A DNA stretch of 64,000 nucleotides. It comes from Pohlia nutans. Taxonomy: Eukaryota; Streptophyta; Bryopsida; Bryales; Mniaceae. Each line of letters opens with the position of its first letter. Position 1 is the stretch's first letter. The DNA lies in contig CM040088.1 of assembly GCA_022496805.1 (NCBI GenBank), forward strand, positions 24,473,501 to 24,537,500. The letters are read 5' to 3'. Below the pieces are notes generated by a model. The model was not told the DNA's origin and made no database searches. It saw only the letters and a program-made list of their open reading frames with translations. Made by a program: the position numbers and the translations under genes. Of this stretch, positions 1 through 10,596 are shown in pieces.

Positions 1-9
1 TTTATCAAT

Positions 10-260
10 AGAGTAAACTGTAAAGTTTAGCAAAACGTTACTTGAAGAGAAAAGACAAGGCACAACTGGTGTTCTAGCTCGAAAGGCGGAAAAATGAGTT
101 TTGCCTCCATTTTTTTTAGATCACTGGCTCGGGAGAGCTTCAGGGAGTAGTGGAGGCACGTAGAGATTCTCCTTTGGGAACTTGTGTGTGGTATGGAGGA
201 GCTTCTCTAGGTCAGATGTTCAAATCTCTGTGACATCCTTTGGACTTTAGGGATAACTCA
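10..260. repeat. MITE, AAT-TSD family, copy 1
   Basis: A copy of a family also present at 39566-39984 and 59879-60212. The left end (AGAGTAAACTGTAAAGTTTAG) and right end (GGATAACTC) are degenerate relative to the other copies, whose termini are AGAGTTATCCGTAAAGT and its complement. The trinucleotide AAT lies directly outside both ends, as in the other two copies, which suggests a 3-bp target duplication. It has no coding capacity. Confidence 0.6.
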
Positions 261-369
261 AATGAGTAAATTTGTATTTTTCATTTAATTAAAATGATTA
301 TTCCTTGTAAAATCAGATTTAAACATATTGTGACACTAAGGGCCGCTTCACACTATGGCCATGCTCTCA

Positions 370-759
370 GAGCAGCTCCACCGCAGCCCTCCTAGAGTCT
401 CTCGCACTCCAGAACTAGATGAAAAGTGCCAAGGGCCCTTCCAAAATCCCTCTTGACTCTCAATCCTAGCGTGTTAAGAAATGGCCCTTCAAATCACTAT
501 TTAGTTGACTATATCCCCACATTCTACTTGTGATTGGTCCATTGACTATTTGATGTGCACTTTTGATGTGTGAGGGGCGTGCAAGGGTGGGGGAGTGTAA
601 GTGCAAGGGCTCTTCAAATGCAAATGAATAATTTCAGCGAGTCATCTCTAACGTGTAGGAGTGGGGATGCTCTCAAGAGGTATTTTTGAAGGGCCCTTGG
701 CACTTTTCATCTACTTCTTGAGTGTGAGAGACCCTGGGAGGGCATGGGTGGCCATGCTC
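370..759. mobile_element. Harbinger-like MITE with long terminal inverted repeats
   Basis: Left arm from GAGCAGCTCCACCGC and right arm ending in the complement of GAGCATGGCCACCC. The arms stay similar for about 130 bp, sharing blocks such as GATGAAAAGTGCCAAGGGCC. The flanking trinucleotides are TCA and TAA, so a TWA-type duplication is only approximate. No ORF. The Harbinger assignment rests on the GAGCAT terminus shared with other elements of this window. Confidence 0.6.
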
Positions 760-1630
760 TAAGGGTTAAAGCTGATTTTCCTGGTTGTCGGTCATGGTTC
801 TACGGTAGAGTGGGAGTGCTCTGTTACGTTCGAAAGTGAGAACTGCAACTGCAGGTCATGAGAACGGCGATATATGGCAGAGTCCTCTCCGAAGACTTCA
901 CCCTCCTGCACGCTCCATGGACTACGGACCAGCACTTCATTGCAGCAGCAGCAGCACCCATCAATTCATCAAGACTTTGCTTTGGGTCCGGAAACTATTG
1001 CGCATTCCTCGTCAGTTGTCTCAATCGCAGAGAGAGAACTCTACATGAATCAATGAGAGAAATCTTTTGAAAGAGTTTGTATTGCAGTTGTCCCTCCTCG
1101 TCAGTTGTCTCAATCGCAGAGAGAGAACTCTACATGAATCAATGAGAGAAATCTTTTGAAAGAGTTTGTATTGCAGTTGTCCCTCTTCTATTCTCTCGTA
1201 CACAGTGGAGCTTCTGTAGCAGCTAACTGATAAGTTCCTGCACATCCCGCTCACACTCACTCAATTATCACACACTCTGCCTGGCCTATCGCTGCGTCAC
1301 CAGTGAACCCACCCGCGCTGGACCTGGGGAAGGAAGACCCTGACAGACATCTATTATTCCGGACTCGCCAGCACAATGGAAGCATTTTGCCCCGGGTCCT
1401 AGAATTCCGTTATTCATTCTCCAGCTGCATTGTAACTTCTAGGGCGCGCTCGCTTTGGGAGGTTGCTGATTCCACACGGATACAGTGCATTGTGTCAGTA
1501 GCCGACTGGGGTGTGTGTTTTGATCGTTGTTTGGATGAGTAGATTGATGTGGGTCATGTTGAGCTGATGCGTTGATCAGAGTACGTTTCTGGAGTACTTT
1601 GGGGAGCCCTGTGAGTATATATAAATATAT
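760..1630 (+). promoter_or_regulatory. Upstream region of the methyltransferase gene
   Basis: No coding exon is supported here; the short ORFs are not conserved-looking. The stretch holds an 89-bp tandem duplication (1007-1184) and ends in an AT-rich TATATATAAATATAT tract directly against the start codon at 1631. An in-frame TAA at 1622-1624 shows that the reading frame cannot extend upstream without another exon. The promoter and transcription start cannot be fixed from sequence alone. Confidence 0.4.
1007..1184. repeat. 89-bp tandem duplication
   Basis: Two adjacent, nearly identical 89-bp units (1007-1095 and 1096-1184), each beginning CCTCGTCAGTTGTCTCAATC and ending in TTGCAGTTGTCC. The near identity suggests a recent duplication. 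It lies 450-620 bp upstream of the methyltransferase start codon, in its promoter or 5' leader. Confidence 0.9.
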
Positions 1631-3304
1631 ATGGCCGGGGTTGGCAGTAGCCGGGGTGCGGCGGGGCGTCCGACGAAGCGCATCGCCGTGGTGGCACTCC
1701 TGGCAGTAACCCTTCTGTTTCCTCTGCTGTCGTTCTTCCCAAGTTCCGTGGCGGAGAAGAAGCAAACTGCTGCTGCCGTCAGGCTGCCGTTCCAAACGGA
1801 ACGGTTGGTGGCTCCGAAGTGTGAATGCAAGTGTGGAATAACAGCCAGGGAAGCGGAAGGCAACCGCGTGGTGCAGGCGTTGGAGACCGAGGAGCGATCG
1901 AAGGCGTTCGAGCGGATCTTCACCACCGACTTCTGGGGCGGAGGCGAGTCGCGCTCTGGCCCCGGTAGCCGCATTGACTACACGGCCAATGTCCGGAAGC
2001 TCGTGGCGCACGCAATCAAGGAGTATCACGTCCAGCATCTCCTGGACGCCCCTTGTGGAGGTACAATTTCACCTCCTCCATCATTCCCACTCAGAGTAGT
2101 TTAGGAGGAAAATCAATGTCCAACATGAGAGGGCCGGGGCAAAAGTGATCGATGTTGCGTGGTTTGAAACCCCATCTTGAGTCTCCATCGCGAAGATCAG
2201 TCGAGTGCGAGGCTTGCCGACACTGAAACGAGCCTTCAAAACTCTACTGACAAGAGTTCGAGACTCGAAACGGAAAGAACGAAGAGGGTTTCATAGTGGA
2301 AGTGGCACATTCTGACACCTTATATCATATCAATATCGAAAATTGTCACCCATGGGCGACAACTGCCTACATTGTAAGAGTCATTGAAGAATGCGAGTAC
2401 GGCACATGACGATTAAAAGTGGCTTCTCTGGCACACGTAACCCCAAATTATATCAACATGAGTTAGAGCCGTGCACGAGTTCTGTGCAGGCAACGATGAT
2501 GGAGAACTGTGGCTACTGACTGCGGCAGACGGAACCCTAAATTGTATCAACATGAGTTAGAGAGTTCTGTGCAGGAAACGATGATATAGAAGAGGCTACT
2601 TACTGTGGCAGACGTAATCCTAAATCAACATGAGAGAGAGAGAGAGTTCTGTGCAAGCAGGCAACGATGATGGAGAAGAGGCTGTGGCATGAGACGTAAC
2701 CCTAATGATTGTGTTGTTTGTGTTGATGGCAGATGTGAACTGGCAGCCGTTGATCGAGGGCTTCAACTCCACGCGCTACACGGGGTACGACATCGTGCCG
2801 CAGATCATAGAGAAGAACAGGGAGAGGTTCAAGGATTGCCCGAACGTGGAGTTCGCGCGAGTGGACTTTGTGAACACGCCCATCACGAGCATTCAGCCGG
2901 ACCTGATCATGTGCCGCGACGGCATCCAGCACAACACGCTGCGCGACGGCGTGCGCGGGTTCATGAACCTGGAGGCGTCGGGCGCGCGCTACCTCATCAC
3001 CAACTGGCACACGGAGACGGGGCGTGGCGTGGTGCCTGATAATGCTGTGAACGTGAACGTCCCGTTCGGCGGCGCGTACCCCATCAACGTCTTCACGCAC
3101 CCCTTCAACTTCTCCATGCCCGAGTTCTTCATCTCCGAGGGCGTGGATGGGATCAATGGCGATGGCAAACTGGTTGGAGTGTGGAAGCTCCCCGTCTTGT
3201 GGAAAGGCGATGGAAGACGGTTCCACGTTCCGCCCGCGTTGCTCCCGCGCTCAAGATCGGAGCTCATTTCCTTGGCCGACGTCCAAAATGCACAGTTACT
3301 CTAA
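1631..3304 (+). CDS. Membrane-anchored class I SAM-dependent methyltransferase (2 exons)
   Basis: Exons 1631-2060 and 2733-3304 give 333 residues. The donor is GAG|GTACAA and the acceptor GGCAG|ATGTG. The split codon G+AT restores Asp144, so the intron cuts the SAM-binding motif I DAPCGD (139-144). Residues 18-40 are hydrophobic after a basic GRPTKR stretch, suggesting a signal anchor with the catalytic domain in the ER/Golgi lumen. Further family marks are NW (146-147), YTGYDIV (159-165, ribose-binding acidic residue), a VD at 187-188, DLIMCRDGIQH (200-210) and a PFNF segment near the C-terminus. This is the pattern of the DAPCGDxNW methyltransferases known from bacteria and algae; the substrate is unknown. 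The start is chosen because an in-frame TAA lies at 1622. Exon 2 is GC-rich compared with its surroundings. Repeat DNA begins 7 bp after the stop, so the 3' UTR must run into it. Confidence 0.85.
2436..2704. repeat. Intronic imperfect tandem repeats
   Basis: Three diverged units of about 80-95 bp within the methyltransferase intron (2061-2732). Each carries AACATGAG, then AGTTCTGTGCA, CAACGATGAT and ACGTAACCCTAA-like blocks. The last unit contains a short (GA)n run. The repeat stops about 28 bp before the acceptor, so length variation would bring repeat material close to the branch point. Confidence 0.8.
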
Positions 3305-3333
3305 CTTCAGGTAGTCAACTCCCAACCTACTTT

Positions 3334-3582
3334 TTAACCCCTAAGCGTCCACTGTGTGTTTCCTGTAGTGTAGGAAAATTGGACCCCTGCTGCAAATCAT
3401 CTGTTTGAGTGAAAATGACTTCAGTTTGACACGATCGACACTGTTGATCTTACACTATAGATCAAGAGCTTTAAAATGATGTATTGCAATCAGAAATCCG
3501 AGGTAAAATGAGAAAATGCCATCGTTGCAAAGTTCGGTGATGCAGATGGTCATATTGGGCGTTTTAGACGCTTAGGGTTTAA
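3334..3582. mobile_element. TTAA MITE (piggyBac-like), 249 bp
   Basis: Bounded by TTAACCCCTAAGCGTCC on the left and the complement of TTAAACCCTAAGCGTC on the right, so TTAA is duplicated at both ends. It interrupts a unit of the neighbouring minisatellite: the left flank (CAACTCCCAACCTACTTT) and right flank (AACATTGAGAGAATC) join into one normal unit when the element is removed. No ORF of note. Confidence 0.8.
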
Positions 3583-4190
3583 CATTGAGAGAATCTTTGG
3601 TCAGGTCAACTCGCAACCTACTTTGGTGTTTTTAGCATTGGTGAGGTCGCTGATCAAATTTGGTGTTTTTAGCAATTTAGAAAATATCGGTCAGGTCAAC
3701 TCCCAACTTTGGTGATTGTTTTTTTACATTTAGAAAATCATTGGTCCAGTGACGACACTCCCAACCTTCTTTGGTGTTTTTAACATTGAGAGAATCGGTG
3801 AGGTCAACTCCCAACCTACTTTGATGTTATTAACATTGGGAACAATTGGTGAGCTCGCTGATCAAATTTGGTGTTTTAAACAATTTAGTAAATCGGTCAG
3901 GTCAACTCCCAACTTTGGGGATTTTTTACATTCAGAAAATCATTGGTCCAGTGACGACACTCCCAACCTACTTTTGGTGTTTTTGACATTGAGAGAATTG
4001 GTGAGGTCAACTCGCAACTTTGGTGTTTTTAACATTGAGAGCTTTGGTGTTTTTAACAATTTAGAATAATGGTGAGGTCAACTCCCAACGTTGGTGTTTG
4101 TTAACATAGAGAAAATTGGTGAGGTTGCTGACCAAATTTTGTGTTTTTAACATTGAGAAAATTGGTCTCAGTGACACCTCACCAACTGAA
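3583..4190. repeat. Minisatellite with higher-order structure
   Basis: About 50-bp subunits of four kinds follow one another: one with GGTCAACTCCCAACCTAC, one with CGCTGATCAAATTTGG, one with CAACTCCCAACTTTGG and one with CCAGTGACGACACTCCC. The same order recurs at about 200-208 bp (GATCAAATTTGG at 3651 and 3859; CCAGTGACGAC at 3746 and 3948), a four-subunit higher-order repeat. The array degrades after about 4000. An isolated first unit lies at 3311-3333 before the inserted MITE. Confidence 0.85.
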
Positions 4191-5305
4191 AATTGTTGTA
4201 AAGTTGGATCGCTATCGTTGAGTTCCAACACTATTATAACATTGCTGCTTTTGACTCAACATCATTGTTTCTTTTGGTTCAACACCATTGTTGCTATCGG
4301 TTGCTTTTTTTCTTTTTTCTTTTTTTCTTCGCCTGGATTCTCTTGGATTCTCTTTGCCATCATTGACCTGTAGCTAGTGTTGGAAGAGGGAAATTTTGGT
4401 GAAGACATACTCAGATGAAAAGCACATTCAACTGCAACCTTATCCTCACACAGTGCTGTAGCTGGATGTTGGTGATTCTGTAAGAATGGAGATGCCCTAA
4501 TTTATTTGTTTTCTATGAAATTTATTTGTTTATTTGTTTTCTATGAAATTTCCTTTAAGAGTTAAGCTCCTAGAAACATTTGCAATTGATTTTTTTAAAT
4601 TATTTTTTTAATGACTTGTTGGAGCGCATTAACTTGTGTCTCTAGGCAAACTCAATGAGCTTCCAATGGAGGCCATCTTGTATCATATTGAAGGATGTAT
4701 ACCTTGACCTCTTCAGGGTAGACGTCCAAAATGCACATCATGATATAGAGTTATGTAACATTGTGCCAATTTAACGGTGATATTAAAGAGAAGTTCTTGG
4801 AGGTAGACTGGAGCTGGTCTAAAACTCTTTTTGAACTTCTTAGAGCCATTCCCTATAGGAGACTTGGCTCTGCTCTTGCAAAAATTAGACAACTGGTTCA
4901 TTGTTCAATGTCCCCTCATTCTCCTTTAATAAAAGTGAGCAGGTCAGTGAAAGACATCGGCCTTGGTTTGAGGAAGTGCCAAGCCCGTCCTATCATTCAA
5001 AATTTCAAACATATAGTTGTTTTTCCAAATTTTGATGAATTTGCCCATTCCAATTGACTCAAATTATAAATAAAAACATCCACACAGAGATTTATTTAAT
5101 TTTAATTAAATAAATATCCACACCTGGATGACATGAAATACTTTAATTCAAGTCCAAATTTTCAATTGAAGATATTAATTTTCATGTTTTTATGCTTCGT
5201 GAGAAAAATTGCCAAAAATTAGCATTTGCAGGCATTGTAGTACAAAATAAATAATAATTTTAATCGTTCAAATTAATCATTTCAAATAACACATATCTAA
5301 ATGTA
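4191..5305. other. Spacer without recognised gene
   Basis: AT-rich DNA with T-runs. A GGAGATGCCCTAA stretch near 4486 resembles a Harbinger-like right end, but no partner was found. The two open frames here (about 4761-5057 and its opposite strand) lack recognisable motifs and plant exon signals. Confidence 0.5.
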
Positions 5306-6296
5306 CAGTGGGGTGACACCGAAATTGGCACCTTGTGCAATTCTAGGGATAGTGCCCACACTGCTGCCAACTTTGACACCCTCTCGAGGGCTCGAAATTT
5401 GTTATTTTAACATGAAATTTTAGAAACAGAATCATTATTATGTTGAAAACATGTGTACCAAATTTCAAGGCCAGAAGATTGATACAAAAAAAGATATTCA
5501 AGATTTACTAACAAGGGGTAGCTGTAAGAAATGTTTCACAACTGCCAACTTTGACACCCTCCCAAGGATTGAAGAAATTATTTTTTCCCATGGAATTTTT
5601 GGAGTAGGAATATCTTTATGTTGTTTACACATATGAAAAGATTCAAGTCCAAAAGACCCACAAAAAAAATGATATTCCAAATCTACCAACAGATGTAGTT
5701 GTGAGAAACAAAGAGGAAAATTGTCTCACAACTTTGACTACCTCTCTAGGGTTGGGAATTTGTTATTTTAAAATGGAATTTTTGGCACAAAATCACTTTT
5801 TAGTTGATAACACGTGCAAAAACTTTCATGTTGAAATAACAAATACTCAACTCTAGGGAGGCTGTGAAAGTTGTGAGACGGTTTTCCTCTTTGTTTCTCA
5901 CAACTACACCTGTTGGTAGATTTGGAATATCATTTTTTTTGTGGGTCTTTTGGACTTGAATCTTTTCATATGTGTAAACAACATAAAGATATTCCTACTC
6001 CAAAAATTCCATGGGAAAAAAAAAATTCTTCAATCCTTGGGAAGGTGTCAAAGTTGGCAATAGTGAAACATTTCTTACAGCTACCCCTTGTTAGTAAATC
6101 TTGAATATCTTTTTTTGTATCAATCTTCTGGCGTTGAAATTTGGTACACATGTTTTCAATATAATAATGATTCTGTTTCTAAAATTTTATGTTAAAATAA
6201 CAATTTTCCAGCCCTCGGGAGGGTGTCAAAGTTGGCAGTAGTGTGGGCACTATCCCTGGAATAGCACAAGGTGCCAATTTCGGTGTCACCCCAGTG
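5306..6296. mobile_element. Tc1/mariner-like foldback MITE, 991 bp
   Basis: Flanked by TA on both sides, with termini CAGTGGGGTGACACC and (complement) CACTGGGGTGACACC. The inverted similarity is not limited to the ends: the two halves are near-identical arms of roughly 430-490 bp around a short asymmetric centre (about 5770-5850), so a transcript would fold into one long hairpin. TA duplication and a CAGT-type terminus fit Tc1/mariner. It has no transposase; the mirrored 61-63 residue ORFs on the two arms are a by-product of the symmetry. Confidence 0.85.
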
Positions 6297-8215
6297 TACT
6301 TCATATCAAAAATTGGTACCAAATTGACGTCATTGGATATTTTAAACAAATGTTTTGGATTTTTGTAAGCAGCTAGGACAAATTCTAATTTTTGTACAAA
6401 AAGTCTCTTTTAAAATCTTCAAACTTCTTCAATTTCTACGTGAATTTTTTTTTGTGCACTGCATGAGTGTAGCAAATCAAAACCACGTCCGGTCGATTCA
6501 TATTTTATTTTATTTTTTAAAGGACTCATTCAAAGTTGCCATAGGGGCTGATTTCAGAGTTCAAAGGGCTTTTCGGGGTACCCATATGAGACTATTGTTC
6601 TTAACATAAATACCTTCCATCACTTTAGGCTTACCATAACATTCAGTAGCTAAGTGGATAAATAGAGGCTTACCATAACATTCAGTAGCCTAGAAACCAA
6701 GAAGACCAGTTTCTCATTGGCTGAAATTTATCTCCTCACGGCTTCTCGCCTCTAGTGTAAAGAGGCCCTGAATGTTATGACAATCTCCAGCTCAAGTAGA
6801 CCTAGAAAGAACACCAACAGCTTCTGAATCTATCACATTTGTATTTTTACTCCTGGTTTCACCTGATTCATAAAAACATTCGAGCTTGGCCTTTTTTTTT
6901 TAGAATGCACTGGATTTCATGGTCCTTTTCATGGAAGATTTGGTGACATCCACAAGCCGCACAAAAGGAATGAAACATTGACAACCACTCAACACTCCCC
7001 TGGGTCGGACCTGCTGGCCGGGGGCTATGTACTTTTTTTACCTCTGCATTTGAATACTGGTCAATTTGTGTTTTAAAAAAAAAACATTGACAACCGCCTT
7101 TTTGGTCTGCTATAAGCTCATTTTGACAAGCTCCAAAGTCAAAGAGGAAGTCACAGGCCGTAAAAAATGAAAACATATGTGACAAGTACAAGAGTACAAT
7201 ACTCTCAGTAGTTATGTCTGACACTGTTTTCGAACTTGACGTTGTAATAGACGTTTGATGTCGGCTATCTAATTAGACAAGTGTCAACTGTATTATATAA
7301 TTTGAATGAAATATTCTCAAATATTTTATATATATTCTAAAATATGCTTGTCTGTGAGACAAGGAGGTTTACTAGACGTCTTCGACGTAGTTTTTGGCAA
7401 TTTGTCTAGTGGTCCAGTAAGACAACCATACAGTAGAGAGGATTAACCTCTATTTCTTCCAAATTTTGGCAGTTGCACTGCCTTCCACATTGTTTCACTT
7501 GCCATTTGTGAATTTACAAAAACTAATAGGAAGAAAAGGGGCATGCAAAGTCTCAATTACACCAAAAATCACCATATACCGTTATGTACCACCATATATG
7601 ATTATCTATTTCTTCCTCCTTTTCAGCAGATTCACTTGTTCTTTTCCGAGGAGTGCATTCATATACTGTCATTAGTTGGAAATAATATGATTGATTAGAC
7701 TTGATTAAAAGTATGTAAGTATCAAGGCGTGCATGAAAACCATATAGAAATCTTGTTTCAAAACTTCGAGAATCAATAACAAAGTTCATTAGACTTGGTC
7801 CATTTAACAAGTTCTGGTACTGGGGAGCCTTGTCTGTACACCCAACTGGCTGCCTTCATAGCTTTTAGTTTACCATTGTCACACAAGGCTTATGAATTAG
7901 ATCCGTCTGCATGCGCTTCAGTTCTCTTCACGCCTTTGCTTTCTCTGCAAGTACGCTCCATTTCATCCATCACTCTGTGTTCACTTCCTCCTCATCCAAT
8001 TGACTCTGCAATTTTAGTCTCAGAAGCTTTGCGGATCACGTGACTGCGAGGTCTTATTTTGTTGCGCCTTCAGTCTCATCTCTATCACTCCGTTACATGC
8101 CATGGCTGTCGCCATCGACAATAAACCCTAAACATGTAACACCTTCCGTCTAGAGAGCTCTAGATCGCAAAGCAGGAAGCGTAAGACGTTTTCGATTCTG
8201 GAACAAGAAGATTTC
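6297..8215. other. Spacer without recognised gene
   Basis: No exon or RNA gene is recognised. A 24-bp block (GGCTTACCATAACATTCAG plus a few bases) occurs twice about 40 bp apart at 6628-6692. ORFs of 70-118 residues on either strand show no domain motif. Confidence 0.5.
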
Positions 8216-8406
8216 GAGGCGTTAGCCCCCAGGGCTAATGAGTTAATGGGGGGCTAATAGGGGGCTAATCTCCCAAACTTTAGCCAAAGCTAACATACTT
8301 TAACCGAGGCAAGGGGAACATTTTTGGGGGCTAATGTCTTCATAAGAAAAAAAAATCCCGAGTTAAGAAACCCAATGTCATGGGGGCTAAAAGGGGGGCT
8401 AATGCA
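8216..8406. repeat. GGGGCTAAT-rich segment, possible MITE
   Basis: About 190 bp with repeated GGGGGCTAAT or TTAGCCCCC blocks. The ends (GGCGTTAGCCCCC and the complement of GCATTAGCCCCCC) are inverted, suggesting a small terminal-inverted-repeat element. No clear target duplication. Confidence 0.4.
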
Positions 8407-8423
8407 TAAAGCGTCAGCCTCGG

Positions 8424-8768
8424 CTAAGTCCTCCAAATCTTCCTGTGCAGCCCACGCCTCAATTGTATTCTAGTATTCAACATTTGGACGGGCATTGCTG
8501 GGCAGAGAAGGTCTTCATTGCATGCCAGCGAATCGGGATGCACTGGATTGACAAGCTGACCTAGATGATGATGTACATAAACTGGAGGTGTTGCACCATC
8601 TCCAACAACAGGCTGCGACGGCGCAAGTGTTCTCAAATCAAAAGGATCACACCAACGTTTGTCGCAGTGTCCCCATTCTTCAGCACAATGACACATGGAA
8701 GACTCATGTCCTCCTTCCATCGCTATTCCCTTTGATCCTCCAAGGTCTACAGTACTGATTTCAATCAT
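8424..8768 (-). other. Unassigned 114-codon open frame
   Basis: An open frame on the minus strand, richer in Cys, His and Pro than the random frames nearby (CHCAEEW, HCDKRWCDPF, YVHHHLGQL). I do not recognise a family. It is bracketed by repeats (8216-8406 and 8788-9034), so it may be a captured or decayed exon, or chance. No clear splice structure. Confidence 0.15.
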
Positions 8769-8787
8769 CCTTGGGGAGGTTTACGTA

Positions 8788-9034
8788 TCGGGGAGGTCAC
8801 TCTTTGTATCTTTTGAGTATCACGTGTGAACAAAGGATATTTAAAAGTACCCTAAATTTTAAAAACAATTCTTACTATAATTAGTAACATTTTAAGAATA
8901 TTCTCATTTTATTCTTGTAATCAATTTTGATCCTATATTAATGTAAGTCATTTATAAAATTTACCTTCAAAGATTTATTTGGACCCTATCTTTGTTTGCA
9001 AGTTGTTACATAATATTTTGAAGTGACCTCCCCG
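8788..9034. mobile_element. Small TIR element (CGGGGAGGTCACT ends)
   Basis: The left end CGGGGAGGTCACTC is mirrored by AGTGACCTCCCCG on the right, with an AT-rich interior of about 220 bp. The terminus resembles that of the 32696-33333 element (CTCGGGTGGGTCACT). No matching 8-bp flanks were found. Confidence 0.5.
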
Positions 9035-9556
9035 AGCAATCATCTTGAGTAGAGAAAAAATTCCGAGAAAAATTCACCCCGGGCAAGAGCGAAAAGGAAT
9101 TAAATCAACCGACTTTGGATGGTAAAATCTCTCTAATGACAGACTTTTAGTGGTTGAATCTTGGTTTACTACTCATATTAAAAATCACTTTGAAGATCAT
9201 ATAGTTGGAGTGAAGTAAAAAGATTTAGATTTTCTTTTAATCACATTTTATTTTAAGGGGGTTAATTCTCACAGTTTTTGGAATTCTTCTAGATACATAC
9301 TGAAAGTCCTTTTGCGGTTAAACATTATGCAGACACCGACATCCATTTTACTGTTTGATTGATGGACCCTGTGAGAGGTGGTCCAAAAAATGGGGTATGT
9401 ACCAGAATGTGTACCCAGCTTATGGTATTCTTTAGTAAAAGGCGAAAAGAATAGTTCGCTTGGTGCTGAGCATCCAGCTATGTGGAGTTTTCAGAGGCAA
9501 CAATGCCTGAACTTATGCAGACAGAGTGCCATGCTTGTAGCAACATATATGGGGTA
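9035..9556. other. Spacer without recognised gene
   Basis: AT-rich sequence with no recognised gene, repeat pair or RNA. Confidence 0.5.
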
Positions 9557-9974
9557 AGGTGGTTACCCCATTCCCAACTGAATAAGAAATACGGATATGA
9601 GATATTGATATTATTTAGTATTATTATTTTTTTAGAGTTAGGCAAGAAGAAATAGATTCCAACACAAGTTGAAACATAATTTTTGGATGAAGAATGAATT
9701 AGTAATAAATTTTCAAAGTTGAAGTATGACACATCCCATTCACGTCACATAGGTAGAGTTGTTTCTGTCCAAAGAAGATTTGTATTGCACACACTAAAGA
9801 TGCTTAAACCAACAACAACAAATCCATAACCACACTTACATATACTAAAACCAACAAGAGAGAACCCATTACCAACTGTAACTCATGCTACAACCAACAT
9901 CATTGCAGCATTGATTGCGAAAAATGCCCCTAGCTGTTGGTTTAAGGCGCCAATTGGGAATGGGGTAACCACCT
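9557..9974. mobile_element. TA-flanked MITE, 418 bp
   Basis: Terminal inverted repeats of about 24 bp, beginning AGGTGGTTACCCCATTCCC and ending in the complement, with TA outside both ends. The interior is AT-rich and non-coding. Confidence 0.75.
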
Positions 9975-10461
9975 TAAACAGGGACTTATCCCATTGATCC
10001 TAGATGCACACATTCTGATCGATCTGCGTACTGACTATTGATTATGACTCCACTAGTAGCAGACCTATCATTTTTCATTCTCCACTTCGTGAGAATAGTG
10101 AACAGTGGCTGAACATTATAATTATATTTTTGTTTTCTTGTGACCAAAACCACTCACCAGCATCGACACAACCTATGTGCATGGAGCGGTTTCATTCCTT
10201 TTTCATTTATAATAAGTGAAAAACGACACATTTCCTACTAGTGCTCGATCAGAGTGGGGTGTTGGTAGAGCTGATGGATCATGCACATGAATTAATTAAA
10301 GCTTCCTTTTGTTCTTACTGCAGGCCGGGCATGATAGATACATTGATACTGCTGGATCTAGTTCATTGTTTTATGTGTGAGGAATCACGTGAGTACACAA
10401 GAGGGAGATTAATTTGAACACTATTGTACTATATATACATACAAGAAACATATTTAGGACT
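9975..10461. other. Spacer without recognised gene
   Basis: Nothing recognised; moderate AT content. Confidence 0.5.
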
Positions 10462-10541
10462 GAATATTCTTATATTTATTCATGTATATATGTCTAATAT
10501 TTACATTAGACATATATACATGAATAAATATAAGAATATTC
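10462..10541. repeat. Perfect 37-bp inverted repeat (hairpin)
   Basis: Arms 10462-10498 and 10505-10541 are exact reverse complements, separated by a 6-nt loop (ATTTAC). The arms begin GAATATTCTTATATTTATTC. No mismatch in 37 bp implies a recent origin or selection. It could be a miniature foldback, a cruciform-forming site or a hairpin RNA source. Confidence 0.95.
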
Positions 10542-10596
10542 TAACTTATACAAGAAGTATTTTAAAGGAGGTCATGAACGCAAGTGATGGCAATGT

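Noticed and set aside
1439..2038. 199-codon minus-strand open frame
   Set aside because: Antisense of methyltransferase exon 1; low-complexity residues and no splice support.
2702..3226. 174-codon minus-strand open frame
   Set aside because: Antisense of methyltransferase exon 2.
3583..4190. Regularly spaced repeats reminiscent of a CRISPR array
   Set aside because: No constant repeat with unique spacers; all subunits are related to each other, and the genome is clearly eukaryotic.
5451..6151. Mirrored ORFs of 61-63 residues on both strands, recurring at 15422
   Set aside because: They lie on the arms of a palindromic MITE and its half copy; symmetry alone explains them, and the frames contain no domain motif.
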